Shown piece by piece: positions 23,773 through 34,558 of a DNA stretch of 64,000 nt. This stretch comes from Gigaspora rosea (lineage: Eukaryota > Glomeromycota > Glomeromycetes > Diversisporales > Gigasporaceae). Each line of letters starts with the position of its first letter. Position 1 is the first letter of the stretch. Below the pieces are notes generated by a model. The model searched no databases. It was not told the origin of the DNA and saw only the letters and a list, made by a program, of their open reading frames with translations. The position numbers were made by a program, and so were the translations under genes. The stretch covers positions 353,354-417,353 of the forward strand of contig QKWP01000108.1 of NCBI GenBank assembly GCA_003550325.1, read 5' to 3'.

Positions 23773-24343
23773 TAAGATATTAGAATATATATAACAATTT
23801 TGTGTTATATACGTAACAATATATATAGGTATAGTATAGTTATCTAATGGTTTGCAGTACAATGTTTATTTCATTATTCCTGCATAATAAGTTATTATTA
23901 GATAATCCTTATAATTTTTTTTAGATCTAACCATAAATTTAATACTGGCTCTATGTACAGTACATATGTAACCAAAGATCATAACTAAATTATGCAATTT
24001 AATAATTTAGACAGAATATTTCAAAAATGTAAATAATAAAAATAGAATTAATTGTCCTTTATAATATTTATTTTATACACTAAAGAGTTGTGATTACTAG
24101 TTGCGTAAAAGTCTATAATGATAATGCCATTTAAGATACTGTAAATTTGCACAATATTAGTTTTTTCAATACATTGAGCCACATGTTGACATTGTTGTAA
24201 TAAGTAAAATTTATTATTAAGTATGAAACTTTCTTGGTTTCTAATGTACAGTACGTTACAGTATTACTTTAGATTTTTTATTTATGAAAATTTTAAATAT
24301 TGATCATTATCTCAATATTCCTGTACCCATTTTTTACTCAGGG
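23773..24343. other. intergenic, no gene seen
   Basis: AT-rich DNA after the peptide gene. No transposon ends or RNA genes are recognisable. Confidence 0.4.
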
Positions 24344-24827
24344 TGTTATTTGATTCGCCAATTGTTCGCTATGAGAGTGCGAATCGTGCCCTATGTCTAA
24401 ATATCGCGACTATGCACTATTCAAACTAACTAAACTACTATAACTTAACCCTAATAATGGTAAGACTTCGTTGAGACGTGAATAGACTTGGTCCGAATAA
24501 CTATGGCCAAATAGAGCTCTATATCACGTCACAAGTCTCCAATTTAGGATCACGGGAGTAGACTTTTACGTATAAAGATTTCAGCTATCAGGGGGGCTTA
24601 TCAGTTTATAATAATAACAGTTTGCTAATTTTAAATATCTATCGTGGAACTACTAGAGCTAACACTTCTACTCTAATTTCGAATTGTTGTAACTCAACAA
24701 AGTTGAACTCTATTTCAGCTCTTCACTTGAGAGCTCCTTTTATTTTTGAAGACAAAAGACATCGTATTTATACTTTTACATTACTGCGACATTTAGAGAA
24801 CTTGCTCTAAATTTAATTTTTATAACA
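24344..24827. mobile_element. possible solo LTR
   Basis: The block starts TGTTAT and ends ATAACA, the short inverted TG..CA termini typical of LTRs, and its composition is less AT-biased than the flanks. There is no matching second LTR and no 5-bp target duplication (CAGGG left, AGCTG right). A 62-codon frame inside has no motif. Confidence 0.4.
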
Positions 24828-24890
24828 AGCTGCCAGGTTCGGTAAATCAGATAAATTCAAATAAATCAGATAAATCAGATAAATCAAAGG

Positions 24891-25072
24891 ATTTTAGAAT
24901 GTAGTGCACCTGCACTGCAGTACCCCTTTTATGTTTACTAGAGTAATCCCTTAACAAAAATGATCCTTTCGCAATTTTGTACTAATCTTGACCCTAACCC
25001 TAAACTCTAATCATTATTTATATTTGTTACTATAGGGTGCACTGCAGTGCAGTGTGCACCAAATTCTAAAAA
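24891..25072. mobile_element. short MITE with TTTTAGAAT..GTGCAC inverted ends
   Basis: ATTTTAGAATGTAGTGCACC on the left matches the complement of GGTGCACACTGCACTGCAG followed by AATTCTAAAA on the right. Inner CTGCACTGCAG palindromes lie at both ends. It is preceded by a short ATAAATCAG tandem run at 24845-24886. Confidence 0.55.
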
Positions 25073-26106
25073 CCTAAATTAAATTAATCAAATTAAATCA
25101 ATCAAATTAATCGAACCTATTCTACTTATCAAACTTTACCAACCTGAATATATCACTTTAAATGAAATTCATGTTGCAGTGCAAATTTCAATTATTTAGC
25201 ATAAAATTTTATTAAATTTTTTACAAAACCTTTTTTAACTTTTTTACTGTGAATCGAAGTTGGTTTCTAATCCTCATAGTGCAAATTATAATGGTGTAGA
25301 AGTACAAGAATTGTGTTCAATTAAAGACATATTGTGCAATTTTCTAATTTTAGTTTACAACTTTCGCTCAAGCTTTCTCAAAGATTATTTTTAATTTTCG
25401 TTTAAATTCAAATAACCTTTTTTGGACTCAAACCAACATTACGTCTATTATATTTTTGTGTCACGTCTAATTCCAATGTTATGTCCAAAATCTTAGTTAC
25501 AGCAGATGCTGGCTATTACGAGCAACACTTTTGACCTAGTTATGCATATTTTTGACATAACCATATGCTTCAAGTTTTTGCACCTATTTAAATGCGCACC
25601 CTTAATAAATGCACATTACATGCATCCTATGCATATGACGATTTCATATAACCAACTTGTGAAAAAAATAAGTGGTCTTGAAACTTGGGTATTTGATGAA
25701 CTTCTCATGACATGGTGATGTATAATAAATCGCAAATCAGCATCATTTAAAATGTATAACTCATTCTACGATTGGGTAAAATTGTAAAAGGACACTCATG
25801 ACGAAGACACTTTTAAAATATGATAATTTAATGAATTAAATAAATTATAGTTATTTAAGAAAAAATTGGATTTTTATGATGAGAAAATCCTATCGGTTGG
25901 ATTGAGGTATATCCTATTGATTTTATTTTAGTCATTTTGCTGATTTGATTTTCTTTTCCATTTATAAAGAATATATTCTTATTGATTATTTTATTATTTT
26001 ATTGATTAAATTTTAATTATATTATATATTATCTTTGCTGATTTGATCAATAAACAGCCTAACCTATTCAATTTGATTCAGTAAATAAGTGTAAGAATGA
26101 TTTATC
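25073..26106. other. intergenic, no gene seen
   Basis: AT-rich. A 70-codon frame at 25506-25718 has no recognisable motif and no splice partner. Confidence 0.35.
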
Positions 26107-26279
26107 GAAATAATTGCTACTTATTCCACGGGTCTTATGTAACAACCCGTGCTTTTTTCATTTGGTTATTGCACGGGATTGTACTCAGACACCGTGAAAT
26201 AATATAGTTATTGTATGGGTATATGAATAACCCGTGGCCTTCAGCCACGGTTATTCACTACATACCCATACAATAACAA
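26107..26279. repeat. two adjoining strong hairpins
   Basis: The first pairs ATTCCACGGGTCTTATGTA with TACTCAGACACCGTGAAATA through an inner ACCCGTGC/GCACGGG stem. The second (26209-26279) pairs GTTATTGTATGGGTATATGA and ACCCGTGGC with GCCACGGTTATTC and ACATACCCATACAATAAC around a 5-bp loop. This is a MITE-like palindrome. No target duplication is evident. Confidence 0.65.
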
Positions 26280-27290
26280 GTATTAATTTGAAAGGAGAAT
26301 ATTGCACTGAACCTAATTAACCGTAAAATAAGATCAGTGCACTGCAATCGCAGTTGCAGAGCCTATCATTACTTATCGGTACCATTTTTAGCGCCTTTGT
26401 ATTACTCTAAATTTTGAGTCATTGCAAGATGAGGAAAGGGAAAGTCAATAGAGTCTTCCTTCTGCAAGACGAATATAAGACGAACAATAGTAGAGAGAAA
26501 GAAACCCTCTACAAAGATTAATTTTTAAATACCTCTGTGTCAATCACAGTCTTTACTCCTTTTCACCCTATTGATAATACTAATACTCATACGATTCGAA
26601 AATTCAACGATCCTATGTGATCACAATATTAAATAAGAAGTTACTTGTTTCCAAGAGATGCCCGAAAATTTATTAAAAAAATGCCTTAAAGGCTAAAACA
26701 AATGGTTGAACACGTAATCCTTGTAAAGAATTTTCGCAACATACTCCTCAATTCGAACAAAGAGTATTCGTGTTATAAGACACACTTTGCGCTTATTTGG
26801 ACTATGCCGGCGAGTAATTTAGGTCGGATGTGATTTTTATTAAAAAGCAAGCTAACTGTCCGAGTTGATCAGATCAGTAATGCCCGCGAAAAAGCAATCG
26901 TAATAAACTGGGATTTGCCGTGTGATTATTATGGCCAGTGATTTTCTGCCTTCTGAAGCGGACCGACTGTAAAGTAAGTGAAGAAATAATTGAATCATAG
27001 TAGCGGGTTTGGATAGTCGCGCGAATTTTCAGTTCAAGCGTTTGAGAATCTGGTTTCATTGTATCTAATTACTTACTTGGCGCCTTCTATACTGATTCTT
27101 TATTCAGTGCATATGCCATCGGCATATGTTAACCTCATTTGTACATGATCTTCCTGCGCTGTCCATCTTACGAAGATCATGTGGCTACTCTTCTTTTCAA
27201 TCACGTGATGTTCTATCACTTGCAAGATAAATTGTTGATCATCACCGAAATGGTATCAACTTACAACTTTAAATTTTTCATCGATTAATC
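26280..27290. other. upstream region of the hydrolase gene, with short doubtful ORFs
   Basis: Base composition is closer to coding than most of the window. A 31-codon plus-strand frame at 26429-26521 (MRKGKVNRVFLLQDEYK) and a 61-codon minus-strand frame at 26874-27059 (MKPDSQTLELKIRATIQTR) are present. The latter would start only about 230 bp from the hydrolase start and run divergently, so the 27060-27290 interval could be a shared promoter. Neither frame has a motif I recognise. Confidence 0.3.
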
Positions 27291-28600
27291 ATGTCTATTT
27301 CTTATAATCCCAAAACAACCGCCCTGTTAGTTATCGATATGCAGGCAAGCTATGAAAAAAAAAGTTCAAATTGAAATTTAATCATTTTTTTAATACAAAT
27401 CTTTCAACTTTTTTTTAACAGGAATACTTTCGTAATAGTGCTAACAAAATTATTAAAAATGTGCAGTCACTTGTTAAGAGATGTCATGAGAAAGATATTC
27501 CCGTTTTTTGGACACAGCATGGACATAGAAATGTTGAATTCGATGGAGGAGCCTTAGCACGATGGGTAAAAACTTTAAACTTTTGTTATTTTAAAGTCCA
27601 TACAAGAAAAGTATTGCTTAATATCAAAAACAGACACGATGTGTTTAGAGTTTTAATTTAATAAAGAATTTCAGTTCAACAAAAAATTAGTATTTCTTGT
27701 AAAAAGTTATCTTGAATAGACAAAATTAACGCTGCACTCTTTTTTTCGAATTTTAAGTGGGGAAAAGAAGAATGTTTTAAATGGGGATCTAGAGATTGGG
27801 AAATTTTGCCAGAGCTACAGCCATATGTCTTGGTAAGCAATCCGCTAGTTTAATGTGAATAGGAAAGAGAATTCCAATCATTGCAGGGTTTGGAATCAGA
27901 CAAGCTTCTAATTAAATTAGTTAAATACTATAAAATTATTTGGCAAGCAATATCATAGTAAGCTATGGATAATATATTTTATTTATATGAACTTCAATGA
28001 AGTAAAGCTAAAAGATTGGTTATAAATAAACCAGTTCGATACTATCATTGAATAGCTTTTTACCATTATTTCACAACACCAGTACCAATTCAACTATTAA
28101 GTTTCTTAATATTATCGCTTCCAGCGGTCTCCGACAGCTATTGATATTCTTGATTTTGTCATCAAGAGTAAGACCCGTTATGATGCTTTCTATAAAACTG
28201 AGCTAAATACCTTACTTACTTCTCTTGGAATCGAAACACTAATCATATCTGGCGTCTCGACAAACGTGTGTTGTGAGACAACAGCAAGAAGTGAGTGCAA
28301 TATAATTATTTACATATTATTTAAAAAGAGGAGGCTAATTTAACATACATATTTTTTATACAATTTTTAGGTGGTTTTAATCAGGATTATAATATTATCT
28401 TTCTTGATGATGCGACTGCAACAGATAATGATGAGATGCATAAGGTAGAGTTTTTAGATAATAGACATAGATTTGCATGCAATCTTTTTAAAAAAATTTT
28501 AAAGCACATTGTTTTTTTTTGCTTAAAGGCCTCTATATTAAATTTAGCATACGGATTTGCTAAAATCTCCACTGTGAAGGAAATTATTGAATGGCTTTAA
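27291..28600 (+). CDS. isochorismatase-family cysteine hydrolase (6 exons, ~194 aa)
   Basis: Exons are 27291-27344, 27422-27565, 27758-27832, 28125-28290, 28371-28444 and 28529-28600, which join into 195 codons with stop. The first intron is GC-AG (GCAAGC...AACAG), the rest GT-AG. The product has the family's Asp in LLVIDMQ (D16), the Lys of KTRYDAFY (K107) and the nucleophile Cys in the GVSTNVCCETTA motif (C140), which make the catalytic D/K/C triad. The length is normal for a single-domain member. The family hydrolyses C-N or vinyl-ether bonds (isochorismate, nicotinamide, N-carbamoyl compounds, biuret-like amides), and the substrate cannot be told from sequence here. No signal peptide is seen, so it is probably cytosolic. 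The start is the ATG directly before SISYNPKTTALLV. The least certain boundary is the exon 4 acceptor (CTTCCAG|CGG). Confidence 0.88.
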
Positions 28601-28913
28601 AGTAAATTTAGATATTTGCTTTAAAATTTTACTTTTATAACTATATATAATACAAAGTAAAAGTGGCAAAAAACCAAATATTTTATTAGTTTAGTATGTT
28701 AACTCAGTTTTGTTTTATCAATAAAATCAATTTAGTTGAAATTATTTTACTAGAATCTTAAAACTGAAATAAAAATTACTAGCATAATTTAGCATCATGG
28801 GTTAAGTTGAAATTTTCTATTTATATATGTTTAGCACAAAAAAATTTGTATAAAACTAATACAGTAGTTATGAATATAGCCACAGGTGGTAATTGAAAAT
28901 ACACTAAGTACGG
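28601..28913. other. short intergenic, no feature
   Basis: AT-rich 3' flank of the hydrolase gene. Confidence 0.4.
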
Positions 28914-29166
28914 TATCTTCAGAATTGGTATGGACCGGTCAATGGTCAAGCTTAACCAGATCAATTTGACCAATTTTGCCAGTCTGTCAAAGGGTTAAGA
29001 ATTGGTAAAATTGGTCAAATAATATTTAAATAAACAGTAAATATATATATATCAGATATTGTATATTTTTATTTGGTATAATAATAATATATATTTAATA
29101 GATTCGATTACTTGACCATTTTGACAAGTAAATTTTTGGTTGACCAGTGATTTGACTAACTCTGAG
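28914..29166. repeat. GGTCAA/TTGACC palindromic repeat, copy A
   Basis: The left arm contains GACCGGTCAATGGTCAAGC and AACCAGATCAATTTGACCAA. The right arm contains TTGACCATTTTGACAAG and TTTTTGGTTGACCAG. A diverged, longer copy is at 36843-37320, so this is a dispersed foldback family. Confidence 0.55.
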
Positions 29167-29511
29167 TATCTTATATCTTATAGGAAAATCTGGTATGAAG
29201 AATTTTACTTTTACAACCTGTAATTATTTTTATTTCGTAATTCATTTGAAAGCTTATTAAATTTCTGGATGGCAAATCTTTTATTCGACGTCATAAACCC
29301 TTCATTTAATTATGTGAGAGGATAATATTTTTATATTAAAGCTGTTAAAGATCCGTCAAATACAACTATTAGAACTACTAAAGATTATTGGGTCAAAACA
29401 CATTCAACTTGCAAAATCTTGAAATATTAACAATCAAATTTGCTGGTGCGTCCTGCTGACTGAATATATATATAGCATGTTACTTTGTAGTTCAAGATGG
29501 TTTGAGCCCCT

Positions 29512-30082
29512 GGGTCGATAGTGTAGTGGTTAGCACTCCAGGGACACAATCCCAAGGTCGCGGGTTCAAGTTCAAAGGGCGATGAAAACTCTGCCAGGGC
29601 CACGATTGGAAATAATCAAGCAGTCACTGGCATAGCCACAGAGTCAGGGACAACCAGTAAAGGCGTAATCCATCAACAAATGACGTAACCATTGGGAGAG
29701 CCTGGTTTAAGAACGAAAAAGGCAAGTTGTACCACCCAAATAAAAGAAAGGAACCCAAAACGGAAGACTGATACTTCGAGAAGGCTAGTACGGTATCTTT
29801 GAGAAGGTTGGAATGGAAAGGAAGTACCAGTTAGGGTCGCCAGAATGGACTACTGGAGACTGGACTAAAGGCTGCTTCGAGAAGGATATCAGAATGTAGT
29901 ACCAAGTGGGGCATTGGGAAAAGATTTCTGTGGGCAGAAAACCAGGAAGACTGTAAGAAACTGAAACCGACAACATCGCCAGATGGGCATGGTAAAAATG
30001 AGAGTGTATCCAGGAAGACCAAGTATGGAATAAGGGAGGTACAGACAGCCTATAAGTAGTAAAATAAATAGGATAAAAATCA
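29512..30082 (+). mobile_element. tRNA-derived SINE
   Basis: The head at 29512-29583 is tRNA-like. A box A-type string TAGTGTAGTGGTTAGCAC starts at 29519, and a box B-type GGGTTCAAGTTC lies at 29562-29573, spaced as in a tRNA. It most resembles a tRNA-Gln/Glu type head (my recollection of tRNA consensus). The acceptor arms no longer pair well, so it is not a functional tRNA. It is followed by about 500 bp of GC-richer, purine-rich unique body (GGCCACG, GAGAAGG, GGAAGACC phrases), unlike its AT-rich flanks. The 3' end and target duplication could not be fixed. ORFs on the minus strand (29785-30083) are fortuitous. Confidence 0.65.
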
Positions 30083-30915
30083 TGTACTAAGGCTGATCAT
30101 AGCCATAATTAAATGGTTAAATTTAATAAAGTATGCCTACTTGGCATCCAAGTAATAATGCCTGGTAAATGAAAAAAAGATGGTTTAAACCATATTGGTT
30201 TTCAGGATTATGATACAATATGTAATTTAAAAACAAATTTAATATATACATTTTTAATTTATTGCAAATTCTGAAAGGTACTATACAGTTATGTTTTATA
30301 ATCATTCGTTAAAGAATTGGACAATGTGTACAAGAAGAAATTTTTTCAATCTAGTTGTGACTAAACCAATTTGTCACTATCAATTCTTAATTAATTTCAA
30401 GTTGATTTAATTTGATAACTACACAAGAAAAATTTTCTTTAGGGCCTAATCCAAATTGGATAAAATTCCTTCAAAAGTTATAAGTGAGCGAGAAGTTTTA
30501 CAAGCACAATTAGTGTCATAGATAAGCAATATAAATCACTACAAATATAAAAAAGTTAATGAACTAGAATAAAAGTAAAAAGTAAATTGCCTTGATAATC
30601 ACATTTGCAATAATTAATGTAGCCAAAAATAAATGAATAGAATAATTAAAAATTTTGCCAATTCTTCATTAACATGCATCATTTATTAAAGAAATTTACT
30701 TCAGGTTCTGAATTATTAGGCGTTTCTTCATTCAAATCAGAATTTGATTAAGTTGACTCATTTAAATCATGGATATTAGATTGGTTATAAATATGCAATG
30801 AAGCATTATCTACTATTAACGAGACTTGATATTCCAAATATAAAATATCTGATCCAAATTTATTAAAATATACCACACTTAGGAATTTATAACAGGTAAG
30901 AAATCATTATTAATA
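30083..30915. other. AT-rich intergenic, no gene seen
   Basis: No coding or structural signal recognised. Confidence 0.4.
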
Positions 30916-31118
30916 CAGTCAGCTCTCTTTAATCCAAACCTCTCTAATCTGAACACTATTAAATTCTCTCTAATCAAAACAAAATACTCTAGAACATTTG
31001 TAAATTTATTATAGAGTTTGGATTAGTAAAAATAATACTTTGAGAACCAAACCTAATAAAATTTTTATATATAAAAATCCTTAAAGAACATTTTTGACAG
31101 AATAGAAAGAGTTGACTG
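30916..31118. mobile_element. pogo/Tigger-like MITE, TA duplication
   Basis: Ends CAGTCAGCTCTCTTTAATCC and the complement of CAGTCAACTCTTTCTATTC are flanked by TA at 30914-30915 and 31119-31120. The CAGTCA..CTCT ends resemble the pogo/Tigger type. Non-coding, 203 bp. Confidence 0.7.
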
Positions 31119-31120
31119 TA

Positions 31121-32046
31121 TTATGAAGTGTATAAGGAGAGATTGAAGACTCAATTATTAATAGTTTTAGTTTTTTAGTTCCAGCTGCATTGCATGATAA
31201 CATAATTGTAATCTATAAATAATTCTAATTATACAAAAAATAAATGTTTAAACTAGGTATTATTAAATCTAATTATTAGATAGTTTTGTGCAAATTTTTA
31301 CACATCACTTACAAGATGATTAAAATTTGTATATTTGTATTAGAAGGTGACTGAATAATTACACAAAATCATTTTATAATTATATAGAACATTTCTGATA
31401 ACTTAATATTTGCAACTTATTGTTTATAGCAGATATTCTAATAAATAATAGTTATCATTCACAACATAACTGATAACTAGTTTATAACTAGCCTTTTTAA
31501 ATCCAGGCCTTAATCAAAATACAAGTATTTGATTAGGTGTTATTTGAAAAAAAGATCTATCTCATCTGCATTAAAAATATTATCCAATGTATATTTTTCA
31601 ATTAATTTACATATTTTTTCTCTATATTCTGAAAGTAAAAATAGTAGTGCACTATTGGCTTTTCTATGTAATCAAAAATTTCTAAAATTATTGTGCAGTA
31701 TGAATTTATAAATTTAAATCCAACTATTTAAAAATTTTAGAATAGGTTTAAGGCTTTTGCAAAATTAGCTACCTTTTCTTTAATCATTAATTCTGGTAGT
31801 ATTTTTTTGCTATTAGTGATTTGTTTGACCCAGAGTCTTATTGAAAAATCTAGTAAGTGATATTTCACTGTTTATACTGAAAAACTATAGAACTTAATTA
31901 GTCTTCAGTAACTGCTAACTATTTTGGTTTATTATTGAATATTTAGAAATTGTAAACTGATCTAAATTTGAGCTGGAATTTTGAGAATTGAAATAGCTTG
32001 CAATATCTACTTGTTTTTATTTTTGATTATATTCATATATTTCTTA
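31121..32046. other. AT-rich intergenic, no gene seen
   Basis: No supported ORF; the 60-codon frame at 31529-31711 is compositionally random. Confidence 0.4.
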
Positions 32047-33314
32047 CAGGGGTTTGCAAAAAAACTTGAAATTTGTATCACGTGATACAAATTTGTATAA
32101 CTCTTATTAAAGTTCATTTTTATTATTAGGACCACGCAAATCAGGCTTATCAGTGCCGTTAGACCTAAATTGAACTATACAAAAGTATGTAATAAAAGTG
32201 AACTCTGGTAATACAAATCTACTATTACTTTGCATTTTTTTTAAAAAAAATTTCTAAACTATAAACTAATATACTCTTTAGTAATAAAAAAAAGCATCTA
32301 TAAAAATTATACTTTTTTTAAAAGTTATATAACAAGAATATGCATTTAATATGAAAGTATATGAACTTATCAAAATTCTAGTATTAACAATTTTATTAAA
32401 TTTTTTAAAAAAAAATCCTATAAAATATAAGGATAAAAGTAAGTTAGGAAAAAACTATTATATTAGCAATATCTAGAGCTATAATGCAGTACATATGCCA
32501 GAATCAAATTTCATTTGAAATATGTATCCTAAAAGTAAATGTATTGGAAGCATAAAGCGCCTACCTGGCAACACACACCAAATTGGAAGTGATAAATTAG
32601 GAAATGTAGGCAAAGTGGCAGACATGTAGACATTAATTGTTGGTTGAAAAGAGAAATACAAATCCAGGTAAACTATATAAATAGAAATATAGAAGGCTTT
32701 AGCGGGTTTTAGACATGGATAAAAGGTTTATAGCCTGAAGTCCTAGTCTCAATACTTGTATATAATATGTATGTACTTATGGACTATCATATGTCAATCT
32801 ACTTAAGTATTAATAAAGTTTGGGCAGGAGCTACACCCCTAATATTAAAAAAAAACAAAAGTAAATGCATGTTATTTTATTAATAATTTTAATATTTTTA
32901 AAATATATTGAATATAAAAAGCTTGCCAAGAGTCACTTTATAGTCTAAACAAAAATACAAATTGAGTTAACCAATAACTAGTTAAATTAGTGTTGCTTTT
33001 ACTAACCAAACCCAACTAAAAACTTGTAAAACATTAAAATAGCATAAATAAATGATCTTAAATCAAAATGTTTAAATAATTTAGAACTATATGTAAAGCA
33101 GTAATAGGTCAAAGTATCAGAATGCAGTTTTTTTGAATTATATTAGAATGCAGTTATACTATTATTGATAGTAATAGTAAATATAATAGTTTAAATTTTT
33201 TTGCTATAAATATACTGGTTTTAAACTTTTAAATAAAAAAATTTATTAAATTTGATTCAGTGGTTACTATACAAAAAGTAAATTTGTAATTTCAAGTTTT
33301 TTTGCAAGCCTCTG
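32047..33314. mobile_element. Tc1/mariner-like element (1.27 kb) with nested LINE 3' end
   Basis: Inverted ends CAGGGGTTTGCAAAAAAACT and the complement of CAGAGGCTTGCAAAAAAACT are flanked by TA at 32045-32046 and 33315-33316. The ends continue into a shared AACTTGAAATT. No transposase frame survives. A truncated LINE lies within, so the host element was longer-lived at this site. Confidence 0.7.
32500..32857 (+). mobile_element. 5'-truncated LINE 3' end
   Basis: A short plus-strand stretch reads LPGNTHQIGSDKLGNVGKVAD, a decayed form of the RNase H motif of LINEs (H.G..GN.KAD..A). About 190 bp of untranslated-looking sequence follow, ending in AATAAAGTTTGGGCAGGAGC and an A-run at about 32848-32857. 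This is the usual 3' end of a LINE copy. Confidence 0.55.
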
Positions 33315-33687
33315 TATTTTAAATTCTTACTAATAGATGTTCTTGTTTTTTTTTTTGTAGAAATTTTTAGATAACATGAATAAGATAAAGTATTTACTAA
33401 AAATATTATCCAATGAATTTATAAAAAATAATGATTCTTTTTATATTTAAAAGTACATTACACACTTACAGATCTTTATAATATATAGCAACTACAGTTA
33501 CAAACTTACTCTATCAAAATTCCAAACAATCTATATTATATCATATTTGAAAAATTGCTAATATAGATCCTTTTTTTAAAAAATGTTATATCTAAAAAGT
33601 AGATATTGAGTAAAAAGTTTATGTTTGAAAAACAGATAATTGCTAAATAGAATAATAAGTATTATAAATCTTATATTTGAAAAGGAG

Positions 33688-34020
33688 TTTGCTATTTATC
33701 ATCACTGGCGATCATCACTAGTGATCAATTTACCAATTAAAATTCAGAATCAGGTAAATATATAGATCAAGTTTTGTATAACAAAAACAAAGAATTTTTT
33801 AAAAAATTGCTAAATTTGCTTCTAATCTAAAATTTTGTCTATGAAACTACTTTTTTTTATACAAATACTAAATTTTACTATATACAAAGCCCTATTCTAA
33901 TCTACCCTTCCCTAATATTAAAGAGATTTCATTTTTATTTAATACAAACTGTTTGTTTTGTTTAGTTTGTTTTATGCATTATAGATCACTGGTGATGATC
34001 ACCAGTAGTGATTCATAGTA
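33688..34020. repeat. foldback repeat with GATCATCACTAGTGATC arms
   Basis: GCGATCATCACTAGTGATC on the left pairs with GATCACTGGTGATGATCACC on the right, around about 260 bp of AT-rich DNA. Confidence 0.55.
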
Positions 34021-34435
34021 ATTTTTATTTGAAAACTGCTAATAAATAATATAAAGTTCTATTTTTTTAATTGTTTTTTGATTTATTTTATCAATAGGAC
34101 TAAATCATATTACTGGTGTTCAAAATAGTATGCAGTGTAATCAATATCAAAAAAAATAACCAAAAAAAATAAACAAAAGTTAAAGTTAATAAATGTTGAG
34201 TTAGAGTTAATATTTAGAGTTAGGGTGAGGCATAGTATATAGAAAAATTTTACAAGAAGTTTTTTTTTTTACAACAAAAGGTAGTTTTATAAATAAAATT
34301 TTGAGTTAGAAGGTATTTTTTAAAAAAAAGCAAACCAACAAAAATTTTATATTGCACCTGATCTTTTTATTATAAAAAATTTAATTGGTGAAAATAATTG
34401 TAGTGTTGAGCACTAGTAGTATAATTTAGTAAAAT

Positions 34436-34546
34436 CGTATCTTATTTATTTTATTTTATTTATTTTATTTTATTTATTTTATTTTATTTATTTATTTTAT
34501 TTATTTTATTTTATTTATTTTATTTTATTTATTTATTTTATTTATT
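34436..34546. repeat. (TTTATTTTA)n microsatellite, left
   Basis: About 110 bp of TTATTTTATTTAT-type units. A shorter tract of the same repeat sits at 36083-36122, at the other side of the element between them. Confidence 0.9.
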
Positions 34547-34558
34547 GGGTGTTATTTT

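Noticed and set aside
29512-29583. A functional tRNA gene
   Set aside because: Promoter boxes are present but acceptor and anticodon arms do not pair properly and a long non-tRNA body follows, so a SINE head is the better explanation.
29785-30083. Three overlapping minus-strand ORFs with hydrophobic character
   Set aside because: They are antisense to the SINE body in three different frames, without conserved motif.
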